A stretch of 64,000 bases of DNA. Source: Mesostigma viride (taxonomy: Eukaryota; Streptophyta; Mesostigmatophyceae; Mesostigmatales; Mesostigmataceae). Under the pieces are notes generated by a model. That model saw only the letters and a program-made list of their open reading frames with translations, was not told where the DNA came from and did no database searches. Below are positions 32,278 through 46,600 of the stretch, one piece after another. The stretch is from NCBI GenBank assembly GCA_009746045.1, contig RPFO01000022.1, positions 1-64,000 on the forward strand. Reading direction: 5' to 3'. A program made the translations under genes and the position numbers. Numbering within the stretch: the first letter of the stretch is position 1; each line of letters opens with the position of its first letter.

Positions 32278-34662
32278 CCATGCCACATACCCCACGCCCC
32301 AAGCCTCGTGCCCCATGTCCCCTGCCAGCCTGCCTGCCTACACATGCAAAGGAAACAAACATGGCCCCGCTGGCACAATGCAAAGCACCCCTGGTTGATC
32401 AGGTAGCAAGACCCCACGGTGCCCTTTTGCGCGATCGCAGGGCATGGCAGGGCATGTGCGTGTGTACCACCCCTACCTGCCTGCCCAACGCCCCACTCCC
32501 CATGCCCCAAGTCTCATGGCTCGTGCCCCAGGTCCCCTGCCCCCTCCCACCTGCCCACTGTGCCCCTGCTTGTGACTTGCCTCTGACCACATCACGTGCA
32601 GGTGGCTGAGGGCCTGCCCCATGCCCCAGTCCCCACGACCTGTGACTCATAGCTTCAGAAAGGCTCCCCCTGCCCCCTGCCGCCTGGACCCTGCCCCCCG
32701 CCCCCTCCCCCCTTCCCCCTGTCCCCATGCCCTCATCCCTGTGGTGCCCCCGCTGGCTGGCTTGCCAATAATCACATCTCGTGCATGTGGCTGCCTTGCT
32801 GGCTGGCTGGCTGGCTGGCTAGCTGCCTGACCCATGCCACACACCCCACGCCCCAAGCCTCGTGCCCCATTTCCCCAAGTTTCATGGCTCGTGCCCCAGG
32901 TCCCCTGCCCCGTCCCACCTGCCCACTGTGCCCTTGCTTGTGTCTTGCCTCTGACCACATCACGTGCAGGTGGCTGAGGGCCTACCCCATGCCCCAGTCC
33001 CCATCACCTGTGACTCATAGCTTCAGAAAGGCTCCCCCTGCCCCCTGCCGCCTGGACCCTGCCCCCCGCCCCCTCCCCCCTTCCCCCTGTCCCCATGCCC
33101 TCATCCCTGTGGTGCCCCCGCTGGCTGGCTTGCCAATAATCACATCTCGTGCATGTGGCTGCCTTGCTGGCTGGCTGGCTGGCTGGCTGGCTGCCTGACC
33201 CATGCCACATACCCCACGCCCCAAGCCTCTACCCCATGTCCCCTGCCAGCCTGCCTGTCTACACGTGCAAAGGAAACAAACATGGCCCCGCTGGCACAAT
33301 GCAAAGCACACCTGGTTGATCAGGTAGCGGGCACGCCTGCACAATGAGACATCAAAATTACACAGCCAGCAAAGCAAAATTCAGTGTGCAAGCGAATGGG
33401 GCCTACGTTTGACAGCAAGTATGATGAATCCATGTAGAAAAATATGGCACAACACATGGTTACCCACCTGCACGTACAGCCCAGTAAAAATTCACGTGCA
33501 GCAAACTGTCTACCCATGCGTGAATTTGGCTTCAGCCCAGTAAAAATCTGCACAACACAAATATTGCACAGCCATTAGAGCAAGTCTAACTTTGGATATG
33601 CTGGATGGAAGCAATATAGCACAGCATGACACACCCCTAGTTGCTCACCTTCACCCATATAGCCCAGTGAAATTTCACGTGCAAAGCAAGGCAGCTTATC
33701 ACACGCAAAACCACCATCAACGTCAGGAAGCACAGCAGTCAACGACTCCCAAAATTGGTGCATGAGAAATCATCCATGAGCAATCATGGGCTTTCCCTGC
33801 CCAGCCTGTTCCAGAAGAAAGCAACACGGATAACGTGGCAATGACATTCCCAAGGAGAATGAAGAGGACGCACCCCACGGATACGACAATGGAAGACAGA
33901 CTCTTGGTCCGGTATGTGCACGCTGCGACCAAGAAAATTCGTCTGGAAAAAAGGAAATTGCATAAGATTACGGTAAACGTAAATCACATTAGATAAAAGC
34001 AGATACATTGACCACATCTTTGACACAAATCGCCATCGCCAGCGTTCGTCCCGTGCCAAGCCATCCAGCGCTCAATCGCAACTGTCTATGGTGACACCAG
34101 ACATTCGTTTGCCCCATCCCACGTCTTCCATGAACAGCAAAACTGATTTTACAAGGCGTGAAATACGTAAAACTGAAAAATGACGACACTGAAACAAAAC
34201 AATCTGATGACGACGTTCAATTTCCAGGTCGCTGGCTATTATACAGCAAATGCCATAGCGACACGGACCTCTCCCACGCAGGTTGCACGGGGTTGACGCC
34301 CCGCCAGCTCAGAAAGTTTCGTACGTACTCTTCCAATACAAAATTTTGATGTATAAAAGCCATGAATTCGCATTCCCCATCCCAATTTCACATGCTACGT
34401 CGCCCGCCATCGCCAGCCAGCAACAACTATGGTTGCTTCCGCAGCACGTCGCTTCGTTTCATTAAATTTTTTTGCCCCGACCATGCCGCTTTTATTATTC
34501 ACGTTCACTTTACCCATTGCCACTGCCCAGCCTGGTGCGTTCGACGCGACGCTCGCCCCGCCCTGCATGCGAACTAAAATTTGGTACGGTTCGACCGGTC
34601 CAACTTTCCCCGTTCAACCTGAACACTTCAAGTAAGTATTTTTGTCAGGGTCATAGGCTGGG
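30977..34662. repeat. Composite repeat block, copy 1
   Basis: Starts near TGGATTCGTTCCAAATAT and ends at TTTTTGTCAGGGTC before the next satellite. Order: about 850 bp of unique-looking sequence, a C-rich region with CTGG arrays, then about 1.3 kb without tandem repeats. It has two internal duplications in the C-rich part (31,812 repeated at 32,407; 32,630 repeated at 32,998). Copies at 53,470 and 59,112 are nearly identical outside the arrays. I find no convincing gene. Confidence 0.9.
32193..32276. repeat. CTGG tetranucleotide array in composite copy 1
   Basis: About 20 CTGG units with one CTAA interruption. Shorter arrays of the same kind occur at 32,796-32,822 and 33,165-33,193. Confidence 0.95.
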
Positions 34663-37600
34663 GGGGCCAGCGGGAGCCCAAAAATTTCGGTTCCGTACGG
34701 CCGTTTTGGGGGCTGAGCCCCCTGCTTTTCACAGTTTCGAGCCGTTTTTTGCAACGCTCCCCGTCTGAACACGTTCAGTTCAGTCATCTCGCCAAAATTG
34801 GCACGAAAATTGCGTGGGAAGTAGGCCGAACCGAAAATTTAACCGAAAAACCGTTCAGAATAGGGTTCGAACTAAATTTTCTGCATATTTCCCGTTCAGT
34901 CTGAACACTCGAAATTTCCCGTTCAGTCTGAACCCTTAGTATTTCTAGTATTTTGTTTGGAGAGAGATCCTTCGTGTATAAACTCTTCCTCCCAGCCGTA
35001 TATGCCCCCCGGCATTTCTCGCGCACTTTGCTGAATTCAGCTTCTGTTCAGAATAGGTAAGACTCGATCTTAGGAGGGTGTGACGGCGTTCAGACTAGCG
35101 GTTACGGGCCGTAACTCGCGGCTCCGCAGGATTTCAGGGATGGCCCTCGGGCGTGGGGGTGCGATCATGCCGTACGGTACGGCGCCCGCGGCGATGTCAG
35201 GATGTTCGGGTTTCTCCCTTGCGCAACACGATCGTAATATAGTAGTTGACAAGTTGGGGGCCCCTGCGGGGCCCAGACTTTTTGGCGCCTGAGCGGGCGA
35301 TTGGCGCGTACACCCGCGGGATGCGTCCTCGGGAACGCCGGCGCCACGCGGGGTGCGCAGTGCGAAGGGGCAGTGGCCGAGGGCGCCGAGGCGGGGGGGC
35401 CAGCGGGAGCCCAAAAATTTCGGTTCCGTACGGCCGTTTTTGGGGCTGAGCCCCCTGCTTTTCACAGTTTCTAGCCGTTTTTTGCCACGCTCCCCGTCTG
35501 AACACGTTCAGTTGTGTCATCCCGCTAAAATTGGCACGAAAATTGCGTGGGAAGTAGGCCGAACCGAAAATTTAACCGACAAACCGTTCAAAATAGGGTT
35601 CGAACTAAATTTTCCGCACACTTCTCGTTCAGTCTGAACAGTCGAAATTTCCCGTTCAGTCTGAACCCTTAGTATTTCTAGTATTTTGTTTGGAGAGAGA
35701 TCCTTCGTGTATAAACTCTTCCTCCCAGCCGTATATGCCCCCCGGCATTTCTTGCGCATTTTGCTGAATTCAGCTTCTGTTCAGAATAGGTAAGACTCGA
35801 TCTTAGGAGGGTGTGACGGCGTTCAGACTAGCGGTTACGGGCCGTTACTCGCGGCTCCGCAGGATTTCAGGATTTGCCCTCGTTCGTGGGGGTGCGATCA
35901 GGCCGTACGGTACGGCGCCCGCGGCGATGTCAGGATGTTCGGGTTTCTCCCTTGCGCAACACGATCGTAGTTAAGTAGTTGACAAGTTGGGGGCCCCTGC
36001 GGGGCCCAGACTTTTTGGCGCCTGAGCGGGCGATTGGCGCGTACACCCGCGGGATGCGTCCTCGGGAACGCCGGCGCCACGCGGGGTGCGCAGTGCGAAG
36101 GGGCAGTGGCCGAGGGCGCCGAGGCGGGGGGGCCAGCGGGAGCCCAAAAATTTCGGTTCCGTACGGCCGTTTTTGGGGCTGAGCCCCCTGCTTTTCACAG
36201 TTTCTAGCCGTTTTTTGCCACGCTCCCCGTCTGAACACGTTCAGTTGTGTCATCCCGCTAAAATTGGCACGAAAATTGCGTGGGAAGTAGGCCGAACCGA
36301 AAATTTAACCGACAAACCGTTCAAAATAGGGTTCGAACTAAATTTTCCGCACACTTCTCGTTCAGTCTGAACAGTCGAAATTTCCCGTTCAGTCTGAACC
36401 CTTAGTATTTCTAGTATTTTGTTTGGAGAGAGATCCTTCGTGTATAAACTCTTCCTCCCAGCCGTATATGCCCCCCGGCATTTCTTGCGCATTTTGCTGA
36501 ATTCAGCTTCTGTTCAGAATAGGTAAGACTCGATCTTAGGAGGGTGTGACGGCGTTCAGACTAGCGGTTACGGGCCGTTACTCGCGGCTCCGCAGGATTT
36601 CAGGATTTGCCCTCGTTCGTGGGGGTGCGATCAGGCCGTACGGTACGGCGCCCGCGGCGATGTCAGGATGTTCGGGTTTCTCCCTTGCGCAACACGATCG
36701 TAGTTAAGTAGTTGACAAGTTGGGGGCCCCTGCGGGGCCCAGACTTTTTGGCGCCTGAGCGGGCGATTGGCGCGTACACCCGCGGGATGCGTCCTCGGGA
36801 ACGCCGGCGCCACGCGGGGTGCGCAGTGCGAAGGGGCAGTGGCCGAGGGCGCCGAGGCGGGGGGGCCAGCGGGAGCCCAAAAATTTCGGTTCCGTACGGC
36901 CGTTTTTGGGGCTGAGCCCCCTGCTTTTCACAGTTTCTAGCCGTTTTTTGCCACGCTCCCCGTCTGAACACGTTCAGTTGTGTCATCCCGCTAAAATTGG
37001 CACGAAAATTGCGTGGGAAGTAGGCCGAACCGAAAATTTAACCGACAAACCGTTCAAAATAGGGTTCGAACTAAATTTTCCGCACACTTCTCGTTCAGTC
37101 TGAACAGTCGAAATTTCCCGTTCAGTCTGAACCCTTAGTATTTCTAGTATTTTGTTTGGAGAGAGATCCTTCGTGTATAAACTCTTCCTCCCAGCCGTAT
37201 ATGCCCCCCGGCATTTCTTGCGCATTTTGCTGAATTCAGCTTCTGTTCAGAATAGGTAAGACTCGATCTTAGGAGGGTGTGACGGCGTTCAGACTAGCGG
37301 TTACGGGCCGTTACTCGCGGCTCCGCAGGATTTCAGGATTTGCCCTCGTTCGTGGGGGTGCGATCAGGCCGTACGGTACGGCGCCCGCGGCGATGTCAGG
37401 ATGTTCGGGTTTCTCCCTTGCGCAACACGATCGTAGTTAAGTAGTTGACAAGTTGGGGGCCCCTGCGGGGCCCAGACTTTTTGGCGCCTGAGCGGGCGAT
37501 TGGCGCGTACACCCGCGGGATGCGTCCTCGGGAACGCCGGCGCCACGCGGGGTGCGCAGTGCGAAGGGGCAGTGGCCGAGGGCGCCGAGGCGGGGGGGCC

Positions 37601-40600
37601 AGCGGGAGCCCAAAAATTTCGGTTCCGTACGGCCGTTTTTGGGGCTGAGCCCCCTGCTTTTCACAGTTTCTAGCCGTTTTTTGCCACGCTCCCCGTCTGA
37701 ACACGTTCAGTTGTGTCATCCCGCTAAAATTGGCACGAAAATTGCGTGGGAAGTAGGCCGAACCGAAAATTTAACCGACAAACCGTTCAAAATAGGGTTC
37801 GAACTAAATTTTCCGCACACTTCTCGTTCAGTCTGAACAGTCGAAATTTCCCGTTCAGTCTGAACCCTTAGTATTTCTAGTATTTTGTTTGGAGAGAGAT
37901 CCTTCGTGTATAAACTCTTCCTCCCAGCCGTATATGCCCCCCGGCATTTCTTGCGCATTTTGCTGAATTCAGCTTCTGTTCAGAATAGGTAAGACTCGAT
38001 CTTAGGAGGGTGTGACGGCGTTCAGACTAGCGGTTACGGGCCGTTACTCGCGGCTCCGCAGGATTTCAGGATTTGCCCTCGTTCGTGGGGGTGCGATCAG
38101 GCCGTACGGTACGGCGCCCGCGGCGATGTCAGGATGTTCGGGTTTCTCCCTTGCGCAACACGATCGTAGTTAAGTAGTTGACAAGTTGGGGGCCCCTGCG
38201 GGGCCCAGACTTTTTGGCGCCTGAGCGGGCGATTGGCGCGTACACCCGCGGGATGCGTCCTCGGGAACGCCGGCGCCACGCGGGGTGCGCAGTGCGAAGG
38301 GGCAGTGGCCGAGGGCGCCGAGGCGGGGGGGCCAGCGGGAGCCCAAAAATTTCGGTTCCGTACGGCCGTTTTTGGGGCTGAGCCCCCTGCTTTTCACAGT
38401 TTCTAGCCGTTTTTTGCCACGCTCCCCGTCTGAACACGTTCAGTTGTGTCATCCCGCTAAAATTGGCACGAAAATTGCGTGGGAAGTAGGCCGAACCGAA
38501 AATTTAACCGACAAACCGTTCAAAATAGGGTTCGAACTAAATTTTCCGCACACTTCTCGTTCAGTCTGAACAGTCGAAATTTCCCGTTCAGTCTGAACCC
38601 TTAGTATTTCTAGTATTTTGTTTGGAGAGAGATCCTTCGTGTATAAACTCTTCCTCCCAGCCGTATATGCCCCCCGGCATTTCTTGCGCATTTTGCTGAA
38701 TTCAGCTTCTGTTCAGAATAGGTAAGACTCGATCTTAGGAGGGTGTGACGGCGTTCAGACTAGCGGTTACGGGCCGTTACTCGCGGCTCCGCAGGATTTC
38801 AGGATTTGCCCTCGTTCGTGGGGGTGCGATCAGGCCGTACGGTACGGCGCCCGCGGCGATGTCAGGATGTTCGGGTTTCTCCCTTGCGCAACACGATCGT
38901 AGTTAAGTAGTTGACAAGTTGGGGGCCCCTGCGGGGCCCAGACTTTTTGGCGCCTGAGCGGGCGATTGGCGCGTACACCCGCGGGATGCGTCCTCGGGAA
39001 CGCCGGCGCCACGCGGGGTGCGCAGTGCGAAGGGGCAGTGGCCGAGGGCGCCGAGGCGGGGGGGCCAGCGGGAGCCCAAAAATTTCGGTTCCGTACGGCC
39101 GTTTTTGGGGCTGAGCCCCCTGCTTTTCACAGTTTCTAGCCGTTTTTTGCCACGCTCCCCGTCTGAACACGTTCAGTTGTGTCATCCCGCTAAAATTGGC
39201 ACGAAAATTGCGTGGGAAGTAGGCCGAACCGAAAATTTAACCGACAAACCGTTCAAAATAGGGTTCGAACTAAATTTTCCGCACACTTCTCGTTCAGTCT
39301 GAACAGTCGAAATTTCCCGTTCAGTCTGAACCCTTAGTATTTCTAGTATTTTGTTTGGAGAGAGATCCTTCGTGTATAAACTCTTCCTCCCAGCCGTATA
39401 TGCCCCCCGGCATTTCTTGCGCATTTTGCTGAATTCAGCTTCTGTTCAGAATAGGTAAGACTCGATCTTAGGAGGGTGTGACGGCGTTCAGACTAGCGGT
39501 TACGGGCCGTTACTCGCGGCTCCGCAGGATTTCAGGATTTGCCCTCGTTCGTGGGGGTGCGATCAGGCCGTACGGTACGGCGCCCGCGGCGATGTCAGGA
39601 TGTTCGGGTTTCTCCCTTGCGCAACACGATCGTAGTTAAGTAGTTGACAAGTTGGGGGCCCCTGCGGGGCCCAGACTTTTTGGCGCCTGAGCGGGCGATT
39701 GGCGCGTACACCCGCGGGATGCGTCCTCGGGAACGCCGGCGCCACGCGGGGTGCGCAGTGCGAAGGGGCAGTGGCCGAGGGCGCCGAGGCGGGGGGGCCA
39801 GCGGGAGCCCAAAAATTTCGGTTCCGTACGGCCGTTTTTGGGGCTGAGCCCCCTGCTTTTCACAGTTTCTAGCCGTTTTTTGCCACGCTCCCCGTCTGAA
39901 CACGTTCAGTTGTGTCATCCCGCTAAAATTGGCACGAAAATTGCGTGGGAAGTAGGCCGAACCGAAAATTTAACCGACAAACCGTTCAAAATAGGGTTCG
40001 AACTAAATTTTCCGCACACTTCTCGTTCAGTCTGAACAGTCGAAATTTCCCGTTCAGTCTGAACCCTTAGTATTTCTAGTATTTTGTTTGGAGAGAGATC
40101 CTTCGTGTATAAACTCTTCCTCCCAGCCGTATATGCCCCCCGGCATTTCTTGCGCATTTTGCTGAATTCAGCTTCTGTTCAGAATAGGTAAGACTCGATC
40201 TTAGGAGGGTGTGACGGCGTTCAGACTAGCGGTTACGGGCCGTTACTCGCGGCTCCGCAGGATTTCAGGATTTGCCCTCGTTCGTGGGGGTGCGATCAGG
40301 CCGTACGGTACGGCGCCCGCGGCGATGTCAGGATGTTCGGGTTTCTCCCTTGCGCAACACGATCGTAGTTAAGTAGTTGACAAGTTGGGGGCCCCTGCGG
40401 GGCCCAGACTTTTTGGCGCCTGAGCGGGCGATTGGCGCGTACACCCGCGGGATGCGTCCTCGGGAACGCCGGCGCCACGCGGGGTGCGCAGTGCGAAGGG
40501 GCAGTGGCCGAGGGCGCCGAGGCGGGGGGGCCAGCGGGAGCCCAAAAATTTCGGTTCCGTACGGCCGTTTTTGGGGCTGAGCCCCCTGCTTTTCACAGTT

Positions 40601-43600
40601 TCTAGCCGTTTTTTGCCACGCTCCCCGTCTGAACACGTTCAGTTGTGTCATCCCGCTAAAATTGGCACGAAAATTGCGTGGGAAGTAGGCCGAACCGAAA
40701 ATTTAACCGACAAACCGTTCAAAATAGGGTTCGAACTAAATTTTCCGCACACTTCTCGTTCAGTCTGAACAGTCGAAATTTCCCGTTCAGTCTGAACCCT
40801 TAGTATTTCTAGTATTTTGTTTGGAGAGAGATCCTTCGTGTATAAACTCTTCCTCCCAGCCGTATATGCCCCCCGGCATTTCTTGCGCATTTTGCTGAAT
40901 TCAGCTTCTGTTCAGAATAGGTAAGACTCGATCTTAGGAGGGTGTGACGGCGTTCAGACTAGCGGTTACGGGCCGTTACTCGCGGCTCCGCAGGATTTCA
41001 GGATTTGCCCTCGTTCGTGGGGGTGCGATCAGGCCGTACGGTACGGCGCCCGCGGCGATGTCAGGATGTTCGGGTTTCTCCCTTGCGCAACACGATCGTA
41101 GTTAAGTAGTTGACAAGTTGGGGGCCCCTGCGGGGCCCAGACTTTTTGGCGCCTGAGCGGGCGATTGGCGCGTACACCCGCGGGATGCGTCCTCGGGAAC
41201 GCCGGCGCCACGCGGGGTGCGCAGTGCGAAGGGGCAGTGGCCGAGGGCGCCGAGGCGGGGGGGCCAGCGGGAGCCCAAAAATTTCGGTTCCGTACGGCCG
41301 TTTTTGGGGCTGAGCCCCCTGCTTTTCACAGTTTCTAGCCGTTTTTTGCCACGCTCCCCGTCTGAACACGTTCAGTTGTGTCATCCCGCTAAAATTGGCA
41401 CGAAAATTGCGTGGGAAGTAGGCCGAACCGAAAATTTAACCGACAAACCGTTCAAAATAGGGTTCGAACTAAATTTTCCGCACACTTCTCGTTCAGTCTG
41501 AACAGTCGAAATTTCCCGTTCAGTCTGAACCCTTAGTATTTCTAGTATTTTGTTTGGAGAGAGATCCTTCGTGTATAAACTCTTCCTCCCAGCCGTATAT
41601 GCCCCCCGGCATTTCTTGCGCATTTTGCTGAATTCAGCTTCTGTTCAGAATAGGTAAGACTCGATCTTAGGAGGGTGTGACGGCGTTCAGACTAGCGGTT
41701 ACGGGCCGTTACTCGCGGCTCCGCAGGATTTCAGGATTTGCCCTCGTTCGTGGGGGTGCGATCAGGCCGTACGGTACGGCGCCCGCGGCGATGTCAGGAT
41801 GTTCGGGTTTCTCCCTTGCGCAACACGATCGTAGTTAAGTAGTTGACAAGTTGGGGGCCCCTGCGGGGCCCAGACTTTTTGGCGCCTGAGCGGGCGATTG
41901 GCGCGTACACCCGCGGGATGCGTCCTCGGGAACGCCGGCGCCACGCGGGGTGCGCAGTGCGAAGGGGCAGTGGCCGAGGGCGCCGAGGCGGGGGGGCCAG
42001 CGGGAGCCCAAAAATTTCGGTTCCGTACGGCCGTTTTTGGGGCTGAGCCCCCTGCTTTTCACAGTTTCTAGCCGTTTTTTGCCACGCTCCCCGTCTGAAC
42101 ACGTTCAGTTGTGTCATCCCGCTAAAATTGGCACGAAAATTGCGTGGGAAGTAGGCCGAACCGAAAATTTAACCGACAAACCGTTCAAAATAGGGTTCGA
42201 ACTAAATTTTCCGCACACTTCTCGTTCAGTCTGAACAGTCGAAATTTCCCGTTCAGTCTGAACCCTTAGTATTTCTAGTATTTTGTTTGGAGAGAGATCC
42301 TTCGTGTATAAACTCTTCCTCCCAGCCGTATATGCCCCCCGGCATTTCTTGCGCATTTTGCTGAATTCAGCTTCTGTTCAGAATAGGTAAGACTCGATCT
42401 TAGGAGGGTGTGACGGCGTTCAGACTAGCGGTTACGGGCCGTTACTCGCGGCTCCGCAGGATTTCAGGATTTGCCCTCGTTCGTGGGGGTGCGATCAGGC
42501 CGTACGGTACGGCGCCCGCGGCGATGTCAGGATGTTCGGGTTTCTCCCTTGCGCAACACGATCGTAGTTAAGTAGTTGACAAGTTGGGGGCCCCTGCGGG
42601 GCCCAGACTTTTTGGCGCCTGAGCGGGCGATTGGCGCGTACACCCGCGGGATGCGTCCTCGGGAACGCCGGCGCCACGCGGGGTGCGCAGTGCGAAGGGG
42701 CAGTGGCCGAGGGCGCCGAGGCGGGGGGGCCAGCGGGAGCCCAAAAATTTCGGTTCCGTACGGCCGTTTTTGGGGCTGAGCCCCCTGCTTTTCACAGTTT
42801 CTAGCCGTTTTTTGCCACGCTCCCCGTCTGAACACGTTCAGTTGTGTCATCCCGCTAAAATTGGCACGAAAATTGCGTGGGAAGTAGGCCGAACCGAAAA
42901 TTTAACCGACAAACCGTTCAAAATAGGGTTCGAACTAAATTTTCCGCACACTTCTCGTTCAGTCTGAACAGTCGAAATTTCCCGTTCAGTCTGAACCCTT
43001 AGTATTTCTAGTATTTTGTTTGGAGAGAGATCCTTCGTGTATAAACTCTTCCTCCCAGCCGTATATGCCCCCCGGCATTTCTTGCGCATTTTGCTGAATT
43101 CAGCTTCTGTTCAGAATAGGTAAGACTCGATCTTAGGAGGGTGTGACGGCGTTCAGACTAGCGGTTACGGGCCGTTACTCGCGGCTCCGCAGGATTTCAG
43201 GATTTGCCCTCGTTCGTGGGGGTGCGATCAGGCCGTACGGTACGGCGCCCGCGGCGATGTCAGGATGTTCGGGTTTCTCCCTTGCGCAACACGATCGTAG
43301 TTAAGTAGTTGACAAGTTGGGGGCCCCTGCGGGGCCCAGACTTTTTGGCGCCTGAGCGGGCGATTGGCGCGTACACCCGCGGGATGCGTCCTCGGGAACG
43401 CCGGCGCCACGCGGGGTGCGCAGTGCGAAGGGGCAGTGGCCGAGGGCGCCGAGGCGGGGGGGCCAGCGGGAGCCCAAAAATTTCGGTTCCGTACGGCCGT
43501 TTTTGGGGCTGAGCCCCCTGCTTTTCACAGTTTCTAGCCGTTTTTTGCCACGCTCCCCGTCTGAACACGTTCAGTTGTGTCATCCCGCTAAAATTGGCAC

Positions 43601-46600
43601 GAAAATTGCGTGGGAAGTAGGCCGAACCGAAAATTTAACCGACAAACCGTTCAAAATAGGGTTCGAACTAAATTTTCCGCACACTTCTCGTTCAGTCTGA
43701 ACAGTCGAAATTTCCCGTTCAGTCTGAACCCTTAGTATTTCTAGTATTTTGTTTGGAGAGAGATCCTTCGTGTATAAACTCTTCCTCCCAGCCGTATATG
43801 CCCCCCGGCATTTCTTGCGCATTTTGCTGAATTCAGCTTCTGTTCAGAATAGGTAAGACTCGATCTTAGGAGGGTGTGACGGCGTTCAGACTAGCGGTTA
43901 CGGGCCGTTACTCGCGGCTCCGCAGGATTTCAGGATTTGCCCTCGTTCGTGGGGGTGCGATCAGGCCGTACGGTACGGCGCCCGCGGCGATGTCAGGATG
44001 TTCGGGTTTCTCCCTTGCGCAACACGATCGTAGTTAAGTAGTTGACAAGTTGGGGGCCCCTGCGGGGCCCAGACTTTTTGGCGCCTGAGCGGGCGATTGG
44101 CGCGTACACCCGCGGGATGCGTCCTCGGGAACGCCGGCGCCACGCGGGGTGCGCAGTGCGAAGGGGCAGTGGCCGAGGGCGCCGAGGCGGGGGGGCCAGC
44201 GGGAGCCCAAAAATTTCGGTTCCGTACGGCCGTTTTTGGGGCTGAGCCCCCTGCTTTTCACAGTTTCTAGCCGTTTTTTGCCACGCTCCCCGTCTGAACA
44301 CGTTCAGTTGTGTCATCCCGCTAAAATTGGCACGAAAATTGCGTGGGAAGTAGGCCGAACCGAAAATTTAACCGACAAACCGTTCAAAATAGGGTTCGAA
44401 CTAAATTTTCCGCACACTTCTCGTTCAGTCTGAACAGTCGAAATTTCCCGTTCAGTCTGAACCCTTAGTATTTCTAGTATTTTGTTTGGAGAGAGATCCT
44501 TCGTGTATAAACTCTTCCTCCCAGCCGTATATGCCCCCCGGCATTTCTTGCGCATTTTGCTGAATTCAGCTTCTGTTCAGAATAGGTAAGACTCGATCTT
44601 AGGAGGGTGTGACGGCGTTCAGACTAGCGGTTACGGGCCGTTACTCGCGGCTCCGCAGGATTTCAGGATTTGCCCTCGTTCGTGGGGGTGCGATCAGGCC
44701 GTACGGTACGGCGCCCGCGGCGATGTCAGGATGTTCGGGTTTCTCCCTTGCGCAACACGATCGTAGTTAAGTAGTTGACAAGTTGGGGGCCCCTGCGGGG
44801 CCCAGACTTTTTGGCGCCTGAGCGGGCGATTGGCGCGTACACCCGCGGGATGCGTCCTCGGGAACGCCGGCGCCACGCGGGGTGCGCAGTGCGAAGGGGC
44901 AGTGGCCGAGGGCGCCGAGGCGGGGGGGCCAGCGGGAGCCCAAAAATTTCGGTTCCGTACGGCCGTTTTTGGGGCTGAGCCCCCTGCTTTTCACAGTTTC
45001 TAGCCGTTTTTTGCCACGCTCCCCGTCTGAACACGTTCAGTTGTGTCATCCCGCTAAAATTGGCACGAAAATTGCGTGGGAAGTAGGCCGAACCGAAAAT
45101 TTAACCGACAAACCGTTCAAAATAGGGTTCGAACTAAATTTTCCGCACACTTCTCGTTCAGTCTGAACAGTCGAAATTTCCCGTTCAGTCTGAACCCTTA
45201 GTATTTCTAGTATTTTGTTTGGAGAGAGATCCTTCGTGTATAAACTCTTCCTCCCAGCCGTATATGCCCCCGGCATTTCTTGCGCATTTTGCTGAATTCA
45301 GCTTCTGTTCAGAATAGGTAAGACTCGATCTTAGGAGGGTGTGACGGCGTTCAGACTAGCGGTTACGGGCCGTTACTCGCGGCTCCGCAGGATTTCAGGA
45401 TTTGCCCTCGTTCGTGGGGGTGCGATCAGGCCGTACGGTACGGCGCCCGCGGCGATGTCAGGATGTTCGGGTTTCTCCCTTGCGCAACACGATCGTAGTT
45501 AAGTAGTTGACAAGTTGGGGGCCCCTTCGGGGCCCAGACTTTTTGGCGCCTGAGCGGGCGATTGGCGCGTACACCCGCGGGGTGCGTCCTCGGGAACGCC
45601 GGCGCCACGCGGGGTGCGCAGTGCGAAGGGGCAGTGGCCGAGGGCGCCGAGGCGGGGGGGCCAGCGGGAGCCCAAAAATTTCGGTTCGTACGGCCGTTTT
45701 TTAGGCGGAGCCCCTGCTTTTCACAGTTTCGAGCCGTTTTTTTCCCACGCTCCCGTCTGAACACGTTCAGGTCAGTAATCTCGCTAAAATTGGCACGAAA
45801 TGCGTGGGAAGTAGGCCGAACCGAAAATTGAACCAAAAACCCGTTCAGAAAAGTGTTCGAACTCAATTTTCGTTCAGTCTGAACACTCAAAATTTCCCGT
45901 TCAGTCTGAACCTTAGTAAATGTAGTAGGATGTTTGGAGAGAGATCCTTCCCGTAGTAACAAGTTAATCAGCCGTATATGCCCCCGGCATTTCTCGCGCA
46001 TTTTGCTGAATTCAGTTTCTGTTCAGAACACATCAGACTCGATCTTACGAGGGTGTGACGGCGTTCAGGCCGGCGGTTACGGGACGTAACTCGCGGCTCC
46101 GCAGGATTTCAGGATGGCCCTCGATCGTGGGGGTGCGATCAGGCCGTACGGTACGGCGCCCGCGGCGGTGTCAGGATGTTCGGGGTTCTCCCTTGCGCAA
46201 CACGATCGTAGTTAAGTAGTTGACAAGTTGGGGGCCCCTTCGGGGCCCAGACTTTTTGGCGCCTGAGCGGGCGATTGGCGCGTACACCCGCGGGTGCGTC
46301 CTCGGGAACGCCGGCGCCACGCGGGGCGCGCAGTGCGAAGGGGCAGTGGCCGAGGGCGCCGAGGCGGGGGGGCCAGCGGGAGCCCAAAAATTTCGGTTTC
46401 GTACGGCCGTTTTTTAAGCGGAGCCCCCTGCTTTCACAGTTTCGAGCCGTTTTTTTTCCATGCTCCCCGTCTGAACACGTTCAGGTCAGTCATCTCGCAA
46501 AAATTGGCACTGAAATTGCGTGGGAAGTAGGCCGAACCGAAAATCTAACCCGCAAACCGTTCAAACTAGGGTTCGAACTAAATTTTCTGCACATTTCCCG

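Noticed and set aside
28996..46000. Recurring 60-107 codon frames in the 733-bp units as genes
   Set aside because: They overlap on both strands, are disrupted in diverged units, and are repeated only because the DNA is; no coding signature seen.
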